This document shows positions 44,701-52,265 of a stretch of DNA of 64,000 bases, piece by piece. The stretch comes from Gemmatimonadota bacterium (lineage in GTDB: Bacteria; Gemmatimonadota; Gemmatimonadetes; Longimicrobiales; Gaopeijiaceae). Position 1 is the stretch's first letter; each line of letters starts with the position of its first letter. The stretch covers positions 124,001 to 188,000 of the forward strand of contig JAWKQO010000002.1 of assembly GCA_041390105.1 (NCBI GenBank), read 5' to 3'. The translations under genes were made by a program, and so were the position numbers. Below the pieces are notes generated by a model. It made no database searches. It worked only from the letters and a program-made list of their open reading frames with translations, and was not told the origin of the DNA.

Positions 44701-44747
44701 GGCGTGGCAACGAGACTCCCTCCTACAGCTCCGCCTTCAAACCGTGG

Positions 44748-46079
44748 CTAGCGCCGCTCCACGGTGGCGGGATCCACCCTGGTGGGCGTGGACTCTCCGG
44801 TCACGAAGCGCTCCGCTCCGGTGGCGATCGCCCGGATCGTATTGGTCAGGTGGTCGAGGTCCAGCGTCTCGATTTCGTCGCTGACCTGGTGGTAGTCGGT
44901 GTCCACATCGATCGGCGTGGTCGAGATGGAGTGGGCGGGCACGCCGAGGCGCGCGAGCGTGGCGTTGTCCGAGCGGTAGAAGAGGTTCTGCTCGGGGTAG
45001 GGATCCGCGTAGAACGTATAGGGCGTGCCCTGCACGGCCTCCTGCAGCAAGGGTCCGAAGCTCGACCGCTCGAAGCCCGTGATCCAGGCCGTGTTGGGCC
45101 CCTCCACCGCCGGCTTGCCGATCATCTCGATGTTGAACATGGCCACGATCTGATCGGGATCCAGCTGGCTGGAGTAGTAGCGCGATCCGTAGCCGCCCCC
45201 TTCCTCCGCGGTGAAGGCCGCGAACAACAACGAGCGCTCGGGCGTGCCCCGGGACGCGAAGTAGCGGGCCAGCTCCACGACCGCCGTGGTGCCGGACGCG
45301 TCGTCGTTGGCACCGTTGGCGATGGAGTCCCCTTCCACGGCAGGGCGAATGCCGATGTGGTCGTAGTGGGCCGAGAACAGCACGAACTCGTCCGAGCGTC
45401 GACCGGGGAGCATGCCCACCACGTTGACCAGTGGCTCCTCGGTGATCCGGGCCGCGGCCGTGACTTCATAGGTGGGATCGGTCCCGTCCCAGACGGCCAG
45501 CACCATGCTGGGCTGCTGCGCGTCGCCCAGCGTGCGCACCGGTCGTTCGAAAAACCCAGCCAGCGCGGCGACCAGGTCCGCACGCGCGGACGGGACCAAC
45601 ATCAGCGCATCTCCGCTGACTGAGCGAAGCCTGCCCATCGCCGACTGGAGGTCGTCGGCCGGGTCCACACGCACCACCTCCACGTCGCCCGTCACCCAGG
45701 CCAGGGCCGGCGCTCCGGCGCGAACGCGGAACTGTTCGGGAGCCAGAGCCTGACCGTCGAGCACCACGTGCGCCTCGCCCGGCTCCAGGCTGCGCACGGC
45801 GAACCGCTGCTGGTACCCTCCCTGTAAACCCTCGAGGCCGGCCTGCTCGAACTCTCTGGCAAGGAAGTCGGCGGCCCGCAGGGCGTCATCGGTGAAGGCG
45901 CGTCGCCCTCGCATGCTGTCCGCAGCCAGGATCGACAGCACCCGCTCGGCGTCGGCTCGCTCGATGACGGATGGATCGGGCGGCGCCAAGGAGGCCTCGT
46001 CCGAGGGACCACACCCGGCGGCCAGCAACAGAAGCGCGAGGTGGAGCGGGGCAGCGGCACCAGGACGACGGTGGATCAC
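44748..46079 (-). CDS. M28-family zinc aminopeptidase lipoprotein
   Basis: The product is 443 residues with a lipoprotein signal (LALLLLAAGC). The M28 metal-ligand pattern is complete in order: His in FSAHYDHIG, bridging Asp in NGANDDASGT, catalytic Glu and ligand Glu in TAEEGGGYGS, Glu in FNIEMIG (Asp in many relatives), and His in TDYHQVSDE. A PA-like insert domain lies at about 110-200. It probably removes N-terminal residues from peptides outside the cytoplasm. The start is a GTG at 46079 preceded by GAGG, chosen because the lipoprotein signal begins there; codons further upstream in the open frame do not resemble the family. Confidence 0.88.
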   Translation of the reverse strand: MIHRRPGAAAPLHLALLLLAAGCGPSDEASLAPPDPSVIERADAERVLSILAADSMRGRRAFTDDALRAADFLAREFEQAGLEGLQGGYQQRFAVRSLEPGEAHVVLDGQALAPEQFRVRAGAPALAWVTGDVEVVRVDPADDLQSAMGRLRSVSGDALMLVPSARADLVAALAGFFERPVRTLGDAQQPSMVLAVWDGTDPTYEVTAAARITEEPLVNVVGMLPGRRSDEFVLFSAHYDHIGIRPAVEGDSIANGANDDASGTTAVVELARYFASRGTPERSLLFAAFTAEEGGGYGSRYYSSQLDPDQIVAMFNIEMIGKPAVEGPNTAWITGFERSSFGPLLQEAVQGTPYTFYADPYPEQNLFYRSDNATLARLGVPAHSISTTPIDVDTDYHQVSDEIETLDLDHLTNTIRAIATGAERFVTGESTPTRVDPATVERR

Positions 46080-46310
46080 GGAAGCCTCGGGTATAGGATC
46101 CAGGCGGGGCGGGTGCCCGCGCCGGTGCAGGGCAGCGTAGACGGCGGTGCAAGCGTGTGGCAAGTCGGATCCGGCCACCCCCCGTCCCGATCCGCAGGGG
46201 AGTGGGAGGCGGGCCACCGGCCGGGCCGCCGGGGCCTGCCCAAGATCTTTGTTGCCTCGCACCGGGGCCCGGGACACCTTGGAAACAGGGAACGGAGGCC
46301 GGGAGGGCCC

Positions 46311-46718
46311 ATGGCTAGCAACGAAGGGAAGCGCGAAGAGGATCTTCGTAACCTGCTCACCGACGCGGTCGAGGTGCAACTCGCCACCCTCAGGGCCGGC
46401 ATCGGCTTCTGGAGCGAGTGGATCGAGAAGACCACGGAGTTCGTGCAGTCCGCCAGTCGCATCCTGAGCGAGATCAACTCCGAGGAGCAGTCCGCCCGGG
46501 ACCTGGTGCTCGAGCTGGTCGACGCCAGCCGGGCCAGCGCGCGCGCGCTGACCGAGATCCCTCGCCACACCGCGACCCGTTTCATCGAGGAGCTCGATCG
46601 GTTCGACGCCGAGAAGGCGTCGGCTCCGAAGTCCGCGCGGGCCAGCGCACCCAAGAAGCGGAAGACCGCCGCTCGCTCCGCCCCCCGCGCCCGGCGGGCC
46701 GGACGCGCCAAGCCCTGA
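46311..46718 (+). CDS. Phasin-like helical protein with basic Ala/Lys/Arg tail
   Basis: This 135-residue protein has an amphipathic helical N-terminal part (LLTDAVEVQLATLRAGIGFW to about residue 100) resembling phasins that coat polyhydroxyalkanoate granules. Its tail (about 103-135) is rich in Lys, Arg, Ala and Ser (ASAPKKRKTAARSAPRARRA), like the histone-H1-like DNA-binding tail of PhaF-type phasins. No PHA synthase is in the window, so the granule type is open. GGGAGGGCCC gives a strong start. It lies 17 bases before the polyprenyl synthase gene, so the two are co-transcribed. Related architecture occurs in the protein at 51411-52067. Confidence 0.6.
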   Translation: MASNEGKREEDLRNLLTDAVEVQLATLRAGIGFWSEWIEKTTEFVQSASRILSEINSEEQSARDLVLELVDASRASARALTEIPRHTATRFIEELDRFDAEKASAPKSARASAPKKRKTAARSAPRARRAGRAKP

Positions 46719-46734
46719 CGTCCGCTGAGTCGCG

Positions 46735-47661
46735 GTGAACGTCTCCGCCGCCCCCGAAGGCCTCATCCTGGCGGAGGGGTTCGACCAGGAGGTCGACGAC
46801 CTCAAGCGCTACCTGCGCACCTGGATCGATCGCAGCAGTGAAGAGATGAAGCCGATGCTGGAGTGGCAGTTCCTGGGCCGCTCCAAGTACTTCAGGCCCG
46901 TCACCCTCTTCGCGTGTCACACCGCCATGACGGGGCAACCCGTGGGGCCGGAGGGGATCCAGGCCGCGGCCGCCATCGAGATGGTGCACAACGTCTCGCT
47001 GATCATCGACGACATCCTGGACCGCTCCCGCTACCGCCGCGGCGTGTTGACCCTGCACTGTCGCTTCGGGATGCTCCCCGCGCTCATGGCGTCAGGCTAC
47101 ATCGCGGCCGACGCGTACGAGATGGTCAACAGGATCGCGTTCTCCGTGCGACGCGTGGCAGAGGTGTTTCGTCGGCTGGCTGCCGCGGAGACGCTGCAGT
47201 GGCGCTTGCGGCGACACCCGCTCGGCGTGGAGGACTGGCGCGTGATCGCCGGTGAGGACACGGGCAGCATGTTCGAAGCCTGCGCCTGCCTCGGCACCGG
47301 AGACGAGTCGCTGCGTCGCTTCGGACACCTGCTCGGCATGCTTTACCACGGCTGTGACGACGTGGGGGACGTGAAGGGCGCCGTGGCGTTGGGGGGTGGT
47401 GGTGAGGAAGACCTGCGGGACGGGATCCTGACCTTGCCTGCCGCGCTCGCCATTCGCGATCCGGACACCGCGCTGCTGTTCCGGGATCCCACTCCCGAGG
47501 GGCTGCAGCAGCTGCTCGCGCGGATGGAGGCGTCCCTGCCCGAGGCCGAACGGTACCTGGATGCCATCGCCTCCGAGGCGGAAGCGGAGGCCACGCGCGT
47601 CGCACCGCACCCCGCTCCCTTGCTCCGCCTGGTCCGGAACACCCGCCTGCTGTCGGCGTGA
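46735..47661 (+). CDS. Polyprenyl diphosphate synthase
   Basis: This 308-residue isoprenyl synthase has the first Asp-rich motif DDILD (Asp92, Asp93, Asp96) and the second DDVGD (Asp208, Asp209, Asp212, followed by the conserved VKG lysine). It condenses isopentenyl diphosphate onto an allylic primer using magnesium. The residues that set chain length cannot be interpreted confidently. The start is the GTG at 46735, with weak Shine-Dalgarno, 17 bases after the phasin-like gene. It converges with a geranylgeranyl-reductase-like gene, suggesting linked isoprenoid metabolism. Confidence 0.9.
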   Translation: MNVSAAPEGLILAEGFDQEVDDLKRYLRTWIDRSSEEMKPMLEWQFLGRSKYFRPVTLFACHTAMTGQPVGPEGIQAAAAIEMVHNVSLIIDDILDRSRYRRGVLTLHCRFGMLPALMASGYIAADAYEMVNRIAFSVRRVAEVFRRLAAAETLQWRLRRHPLGVEDWRVIAGEDTGSMFEACACLGTGDESLRRFGHLLGMLYHGCDDVGDVKGAVALGGGGEEDLRDGILTLPAALAIRDPDTALLFRDPTPEGLQQLLARMEASLPEAERYLDAIASEAEAEATRVAPHPAPLLRLVRNTRLLSA

Positions 47662-47689
47662 AGGTTGGACCCGCGAGAGAACAGCTTCC

Positions 47690-49201
47690 CTAGGCCTGGG
47701 CGCTGACCCGCAGGTGTGCAGGACCGCTGGTGCGGGGGTCCTTCATGCGTGTGCGTAGGGGCAGCCGCATCCACTTGGACGTGAGATCAGCCATCCAGCG
47801 CGCGTGCCAGGCGGGATCCTCTGCCAGCGAGCTCCACCAGCCGCTCTGCCAACGCAGCATATCCCCGATCACCGAGCTCTTGGGCAGGCGCCCCGTCAGC
47901 AGGGAGGTGGCCATGCGCCCTCCCTCGGACACGAACTGGCCGAGGCTCTTGGCCCAGAGGCGAGCGACCGTCTCCAGCGGGCGAACGTCGACGCCGCCGA
48001 AGGCCGCTCCCCCACTGCGTGCGAACGTGGCATCGTCCATAGCCAGCGAGCACCCCCGCGCCACCACGCTCAGCCAGAAGTCGGCGAAGTGGGGGTTCCG
48101 CATCGTGCAGGCGACGAAGTCCACATAGGACATGGAGGGATCGAAGTAGGATCGGTAGGCACGCTCGTAGGCGGAGAGGGAGCCGGCGTCGCGACGGCCC
48201 GTCTCCAAGGCCTTCAGCAGCACGGGCGCTCCCAGCAGCGCCGATTCTGCCGCGGGCGTGATGCCCTCGCCGGTCATGGGATCGACGAAGCAACCGGCGT
48301 CGCCGACGAGAATGCCACCCTCGAAGTGGTTGATGCCGTGGCCACCGTACGTCTTGACCGTGCCGCCGATGGGCTTGGAGGCCAGGCGCAGCCCTGCGCA
48401 GCCCGGATGCATGCTGCGGAGCTTGTCCAGGAAGGAGCGGAAGAGGGCGGGGATGCTGATCGCGCGCCGGTCGCGTGTCTCGGCCAGCAAGCCCACTCCC
48501 ACGTTGGCGCGTCCGCCCGCCATGGGAAACATCCATCCGTAGCCGGGGAAGAGCTCCCGGTCGAAGACAAAGGCCGCTTCGCCGTGCTCCAGCTCGATGC
48601 CCTCGACGTAGGCCCGCTGCGACACCGCCATGTGGCGGGGATCATCGACGCCGAGGCCGAAGGAGCGTGCCACCGTCGAGTGGACGCCATCCGCTCCGAC
48701 CACCAGCGCAGCGCGGACCGAGCGCGCGTGTCCGTTTTCGGTCCAGTGCACCAGCAACTGGTCTCCGGCCCGCTCCACGGACTGGACCGCACAGCCTTGG
48801 AGTACCCGGGCCCCCACCCGGGCCGCGCTCTCCAGCACGCGCACATCGAGCACGTCGCGCGGCACGATGTAGCCGTGTTGGGGGAGGTGGGCCTGTCCGC
48901 GGTAGAACGGAATGCGTTGCCGGTACGCACTACTTCCGTTCAGGAAGAGATTCACGTGGGTGATGGCCAGGGGATCGTCGGCCTCGAGCGCGCCCAGGCA
49001 CCCCATGGTCTGGAACAGCCGCAAGCCGCGGGGCTCGACGAAGTCGCCGCACACCTTCTCGCGCGGGAAGCGGGCGCGGTCCAACACCCAGGTCCGCACG
49101 CCTTCGCGGGCCAGGGCCCACGCCATGACGGCTCCGGCGGGCCCGCCCCCCACGACCACCACGTCGGGACGGCGGGTCTGGGGCCGACCGTTCCTAGTCA
49201 C
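47690..49201 (-). CDS. Geranylgeranyl reductase-like FAD-dependent oxidoreductase
   Basis: This 503-residue flavoprotein has an N-terminal dinucleotide-binding loop VVVVGGGPAGAVMA (Gly18, Gly20, Gly23), the ARFPREKVCGDFVEPRGLRL segment typical of the geranylgeranyl reductase family, and the FAD-binding GDAGCFVDPMTGEGI. The family saturates double bonds of isoprenoid chains, and a nearby polyprenyl synthase supports that role; halogenase-like or other monooxygenase functions cannot be excluded. The start is a GTG at 49201 that overlaps the stop of the small upstream gene by a few bases. A C-terminal extension of about 130 residues is present. Confidence 0.87.
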   Translation of the reverse strand: MTRNGRPQTRRPDVVVVGGGPAGAVMAWALAREGVRTWVLDRARFPREKVCGDFVEPRGLRLFQTMGCLGALEADDPLAITHVNLFLNGSSAYRQRIPFYRGQAHLPQHGYIVPRDVLDVRVLESAARVGARVLQGCAVQSVERAGDQLLVHWTENGHARSVRAALVVGADGVHSTVARSFGLGVDDPRHMAVSQRAYVEGIELEHGEAAFVFDRELFPGYGWMFPMAGGRANVGVGLLAETRDRRAISIPALFRSFLDKLRSMHPGCAGLRLASKPIGGTVKTYGGHGINHFEGGILVGDAGCFVDPMTGEGITPAAESALLGAPVLLKALETGRRDAGSLSAYERAYRSYFDPSMSYVDFVACTMRNPHFADFWLSVVARGCSLAMDDATFARSGGAAFGGVDVRPLETVARLWAKSLGQFVSEGGRMATSLLTGRLPKSSVIGDMLRWQSGWWSSLAEDPAWHARWMADLTSKWMRLPLRTRMKDPRTSGPAHLRVSAQA

Positions 49202-49544
49202 GCTCCAGCAGGAGGTCGCAGACGATCCAGGGTGGTCCGGCGGGGCTGTCCTGCAGTCCGGCCAGGGTGAGCCGGTAGGAGTGGCCCTGGACCTCGAAAT
49301 CCACCGGATCCCCGACGTGAAGCTCCCCACGGAGTGGGTGATCGAGGAAGGGAAGTGGGCGCGAGCAAACCAGCAGCTCGGCATCCGGGATGACGCTGCC
49401 GCACTGCGAAGTCGGTGCGACCTCGACCGTTACGAAATCGCGGGAGCGCGGCGTGCGCACCGCCAACAAGAGGTCGCCCAGGATGGCGAACGGCTCCTGC
49501 CCGGGGGCGTCGACGACGGTGGCATTCCAACGTGCGCTGGACAT
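49194..49544 (-). CDS. Small protein of unknown function
   Basis: The product is 116 residues with beta-strand character (EPFAILGDLLLAVRT, DPVDFEVQGHSYRLTLAGLQ) and no recognised domain, signal peptide or membrane helix. The start at 49544 is supported by AGGAGGGCCCC. Its stop overlaps the GTG of the flavoprotein gene, so the two are translationally coupled. It is divergent from the operon at 49688. Confidence 0.65.
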   Translation of the reverse strand: MSSARWNATVVDAPGQEPFAILGDLLLAVRTPRSRDFVTVEVAPTSQCGSVIPDAELLVCSRPLPFLDHPLRGELHVGDPVDFEVQGHSYRLTLAGLQDSPAGPPWIVCDLLLERD

Positions 49545-49629
49545 GGGGCCCTCCTGTCGGAAGGACTCGGGACTCCACTCCAGGAACGCTACCCGTGCCC
49601 GGCAGCGACGGCAAGAAAAATCAAAACGC

Positions 49630-49658
49630 TTGACCGCCTCGCGCCTGGAAGGTACATG
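49630..49658 (+). promoter_or_regulatory. Candidate promoter of the 49688-52067 operon
   Basis: TTGACC (49630-49635), a 17-base spacer and TACATG (49653-49658), 29 bases before the first gene. The -35 is good, the -10 weak, in a stretch less GC-rich than its surroundings. Confidence 0.4.
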
Positions 49659-49687
49659 AACAGTATCCACCGAACCGGAGGGTCGAC

Positions 49688-50125
49688 ATGGCCTACAATG
49701 TCCATGTCCTCAGCATGCCCGGTGTCGACATCGACCATCTCCCCCAGGTCGATGTGGACGTCGATGACCTGCCTCCCGTCGACGTCGCATCGCTGCCGGA
49801 TCTCACCATCACGGAGATCGGACCGATGGGTCCGCTCACCCTGGCTGGAATCCCCGACCGCTACACGGTCGCGATCAGCGCCATCCCGGACCTCAATCTC
49901 CGCATCCGGGAGATCCCGCAGATCCGGGCGCACATACCCGCCAACTTCCGACTCGGCATCTCGGTGCTGGGCGTGGAGTTGGCCGCCCTGCACCTGTGCG
50001 GCGAGGCCCAGGTCATCACCGAGCCGTTCCAGCCCAACCCCTGTGAGCGCTGTGGCACGCCACCGCGCACCTCGCTGCCGGGCCAGAGCGTGACCGCGGT
50101 GCTCCGGCTGCAGGACACGGACTGA
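49688..50125 (+). CDS. Hypothetical protein with repeated Val-Asp/Pro-Asp units
   Basis: This 145-residue protein starts with a periodic segment of short units (VDIDHLPQVDVDVDDLPPVD, then SLPDLTITEIGPM, IPDRYTVAISAIPDLNLRI). These could form a beta-solenoid or a regularly spaced surface. The C-terminal part has a CERCG pair and a strand-rich end. No family is recognised. It is the first gene of a four-gene operon with tight spacing. Start is supported by GGAGGGTCGAC. Confidence 0.7.
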   Translation: MAYNVHVLSMPGVDIDHLPQVDVDVDDLPPVDVASLPDLTITEIGPMGPLTLAGIPDRYTVAISAIPDLNLRIREIPQIRAHIPANFRLGISVLGVELAALHLCGEAQVITEPFQPNPCERCGTPPRTSLPGQSVTAVLRLQDTD

Positions 50126-50126
50126 C

Positions 50127-50837
50127 ATGGCGGGCGCGGCGCCCACGGTGCGGCTGTCCGGACCGCCGGACCGCCTGTCCGCGCTGGTGGCCGTCGAGAG
50201 CACCCGCAGTCGCGTCTTCCCGGTGCGACTCAGGCTGAACAAAGACGCCTCCATCGCTCGCCTTCGCTTGAGACCCGTCGCTCCCGGAATGAGCGAGGCC
50301 CGCCTGCGGCTGCCTGCAGACACGGCTCCCGGGCACTATTCCGGCGAGGGCGAGGTGCAGCAGGAGCACTGGAGCATCGAGCTCGACGTCGAGGCCCGTG
50401 AGCACCTGAGTGTGCATCCCAGACGGACCCACGTCCGCGGTGCACCCGGAGAGCGTGTCGAGTTCCGGCTCACGATCATCAACGACGGGAACGTGCCGCA
50501 GACGCTTCCGGAGGCGGCAGCGTTCGACCTCGACGATGCCGAAGGGCAGGACCGCGCCCTCGGGCGTACGCTGCGGGCCGAGCTCTCCGAAGGCGAGAAG
50601 CGCGTGGATCGTCTCTTCGAGGAGTTGCGTGCGACCCACGGCGGAGAGGCGCGCATCACGGTGAAGGGCGGCGGGCCGCTGCAGCCCGGTGAGAGCGGGG
50701 AGATCGAGTGTCTGCTGGATCTCCCCACGGGAGTGCGCGAGGGGCATACCTATCTCGGTGGATGGCGTCTGGGTGCGGCGCACCCGCTGGTGGTGGTGGA
50801 CGTCACGCCGGCGAGCGGACCCAGGAGGCGAGGATGA
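50127..50837 (+). CDS. Beta-sandwich (Ig-like/COG1470-like) protein of unknown function
   Basis: The product is 236 residues, probably two beta-sandwich domains. The second shows the pattern of NEW3/COG1470-type domains (GAPGERVEFRLTIINDGNVP, then PLQPGESGEIECLLDLP). There is no signal peptide or membrane helix, so it looks cytosolic, unusual for such domains. It starts one base after the stop of the upstream gene and overlaps the next gene by four bases (ATGA). Confidence 0.7.
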   Translation: MAGAAPTVRLSGPPDRLSALVAVESTRSRVFPVRLRLNKDASIARLRLRPVAPGMSEARLRLPADTAPGHYSGEGEVQQEHWSIELDVEAREHLSVHPRRTHVRGAPGERVEFRLTIINDGNVPQTLPEAAAFDLDDAEGQDRALGRTLRAELSEGEKRVDRLFEELRATHGGEARITVKGGGPLQPGESGEIECLLDLPTGVREGHTYLGGWRLGAAHPLVVVDVTPASGPRRRG

Positions 50838-51418
50838 ACGCACCGCAGAAGAACGCCGATCTCGACGCCTTGGGCGCGACGCTCACCACGCTGTTGCAGG
50901 CGCCCTTCCAGGTGGCCGCGGCCTTGACCGGGGTTCTGGCCCGGCGCTCCCGCGACAGCTGTGAGATCCCGCCGCCCTGCTGGGAGCCACAGCCTGCCGG
51001 GTCCTGCACCTTGACGCTGACGCCAGGAAGCACCGGCACCCTCCGCATCCGTGTCTCCAACTGCGGCTGGAGCCGTCATCTGGTGGGCATCACCGCATTG
51101 GGTCGTTTGGCGAGCGTGAGCACGCACCAGCCCACGACCCTCGCGTTGGGTCCCCACGAGCGGGCCACCTTCACCGTCTCGGTGCAGGTCCCCAAAGGCG
51201 TGAAAGCCGGCGAGGACCTGTCCGGCATCCTCATCGTGCGGGGGTGTCGCGATCACTACGTTCAGGTGACGGTGCGCGTGGCGGAATGCGCGCAGCACGC
51301 GTGTTGCGACGTGCAGATCGAGGACTGTGCCGATCAGATCCACCATTGGTATGAGCACTTCTACTGTCCCCGACCCTGCCGCACTGCCGTGACGCTGCGA
51401 GTGCCGACCGATGGCTGA
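50834..51418 (+). CDS. Cys-rich beta-sandwich protein of unknown function
   Basis: The product is 194 residues. After an amphipathic helix (LGATLTTLLQAPFQVAAALT, about 13-32, similar in character to granule-binding helices) comes a beta-sandwich (SCTLTLTPGSTGTLRIRVSN, LALGPHERATFTVSVQVP) and a Cys-rich C-terminus with about ten Cys in total, including CRDHYVQ, CAQHACCDVQIEDC and YCPRPC. Metal binding or disulfides are possible. GGAGGCGAGG supports the start. It overlaps both neighbours. Confidence 0.7.
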   Translation: MNAPQKNADLDALGATLTTLLQAPFQVAAALTGVLARRSRDSCEIPPPCWEPQPAGSCTLTLTPGSTGTLRIRVSNCGWSRHLVGITALGRLASVSTHQPTTLALGPHERATFTVSVQVPKGVKAGEDLSGILIVRGCRDHYVQVTVRVAECAQHACCDVQIEDCADQIHHWYEHFYCPRPCRTAVTLRVPTDG

Positions 51419-52067
51419 GGGATCCGAGCTCACGGATGCGTTCCGCAGGGCCATGGAGGCGAACGCTCGGCTCTATCAAGGCTGGGTGAACCTCTCCGTC
51501 GAGTACCTGCGCTCGCTGACCGAGATCTTCGACGGTCAGACCGCGGCACCACCAGGCGCTCCCGCCGAAGCGACCGCTGAGTCGCTGAGCGGCGTGCTGG
51601 TGCTCGAGCACGAGGCCGGGCAGGCCGCTGAAGGTGCGTTTCTGGTCACCAACGACCTGGGGCGCACGTTGAGCTGCGCGTTCCGCGCCTCGTCCTTCCA
51701 GCCCGGCGAGGGAAAGGCGGTGCGCGCCAAGGTGTCGTTCGAGCCTGCGAAGGTGGACCTGGAGCCAGGCGAGCAGCGCGTGGTGACGGCCCAGGTCCTG
51801 GTGCCCGAGTCGCTCGAGCCCGGGGTCGCCTACACAGGCACGGTCGGCATCGAGGGGATGGACAAATTCTCGGTGCCGGTGGTGCTCCGTCGCCTGCACG
51901 AAGTGACAGAGTCGCCGATCGAGCAGGCGCAGCCGGCGCCGTCCCGGACGCGGGGCCCGACGACCAAGGCCGCTCCCTCGCGGGCCAGTGCCAAGAAGGC
52001 CACGCGGAAGAAGGCCACCAAGAAGAAGGCGGCCAAGCAGAAGGCCACCAAGCGGGGTCCCCGCTAG
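51411..52067 (+). CDS. Phasin-like/beta-sandwich fusion with histone-H1-like tail
   Basis: The product is 218 residues in three parts. Residues 1-42 are an amphipathic helical phasin-like start (MEANARLYQGWVNLSVEYLR). Residues 55-165 are a beta-sandwich with LEPGEQRVVTAQVLVPESL. Residues 185-218 are an AKKATRKK-type Lys/Ala repeat (KKATKKKAAKQKATK), which should bind DNA as in histone H1 or PhaF. It overlaps the preceding gene by eight bases and ends the operon. It may link a granule surface to the nucleoid, an inference. Confidence 0.65.
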   Translation: MAEGSELTDAFRRAMEANARLYQGWVNLSVEYLRSLTEIFDGQTAAPPGAPAEATAESLSGVLVLEHEAGQAAEGAFLVTNDLGRTLSCAFRASSFQPGEGKAVRAKVSFEPAKVDLEPGEQRVVTAQVLVPESLEPGVAYTGTVGIEGMDKFSVPVVLRRLHEVTESPIEQAQPAPSRTRGPTTKAAPSRASAKKATRKKATKKKAAKQKATKRGPR

Positions 52068-52072
52068 GGAAG

Positions 52073-52115
52073 CCCGATCCGGGGGGGCTCTCGATCGGGG
52101 GCGCGGGCCCTTTTC
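52073..52115 (+). terminator. Possible terminator after the 49688-52067 operon
   Basis: Arms CCCGATC (52073-52079) and GATCGGG (52093-52099) are followed by a GC-rich stretch and TTTT at 52111-52114. Overlapping alternative hairpins are possible, so the exact structure is uncertain. Confidence 0.35.
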
Positions 52116-52265
52116 CGAGCCCACCCCCGTCGATCGCGCGGCCCTGCTGCAGCGACGCCTCACCTCGGGGTTCTGCTGAGACGCCGGTTCCCCACCGTCT
52201 GAAGCCGGTCCCGTTCTTGCCACCTGGTCGGGGACGCCCGCGCGTTCCACCCACGGCCCCGCCTG

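Noticed and set aside
46080..46805. N-terminal extension of the M28 peptidase frame up to 46805
   Set aside because: It overlaps the phasin-like gene antisense and the lipoprotein signal starts at the GTG at 46079.
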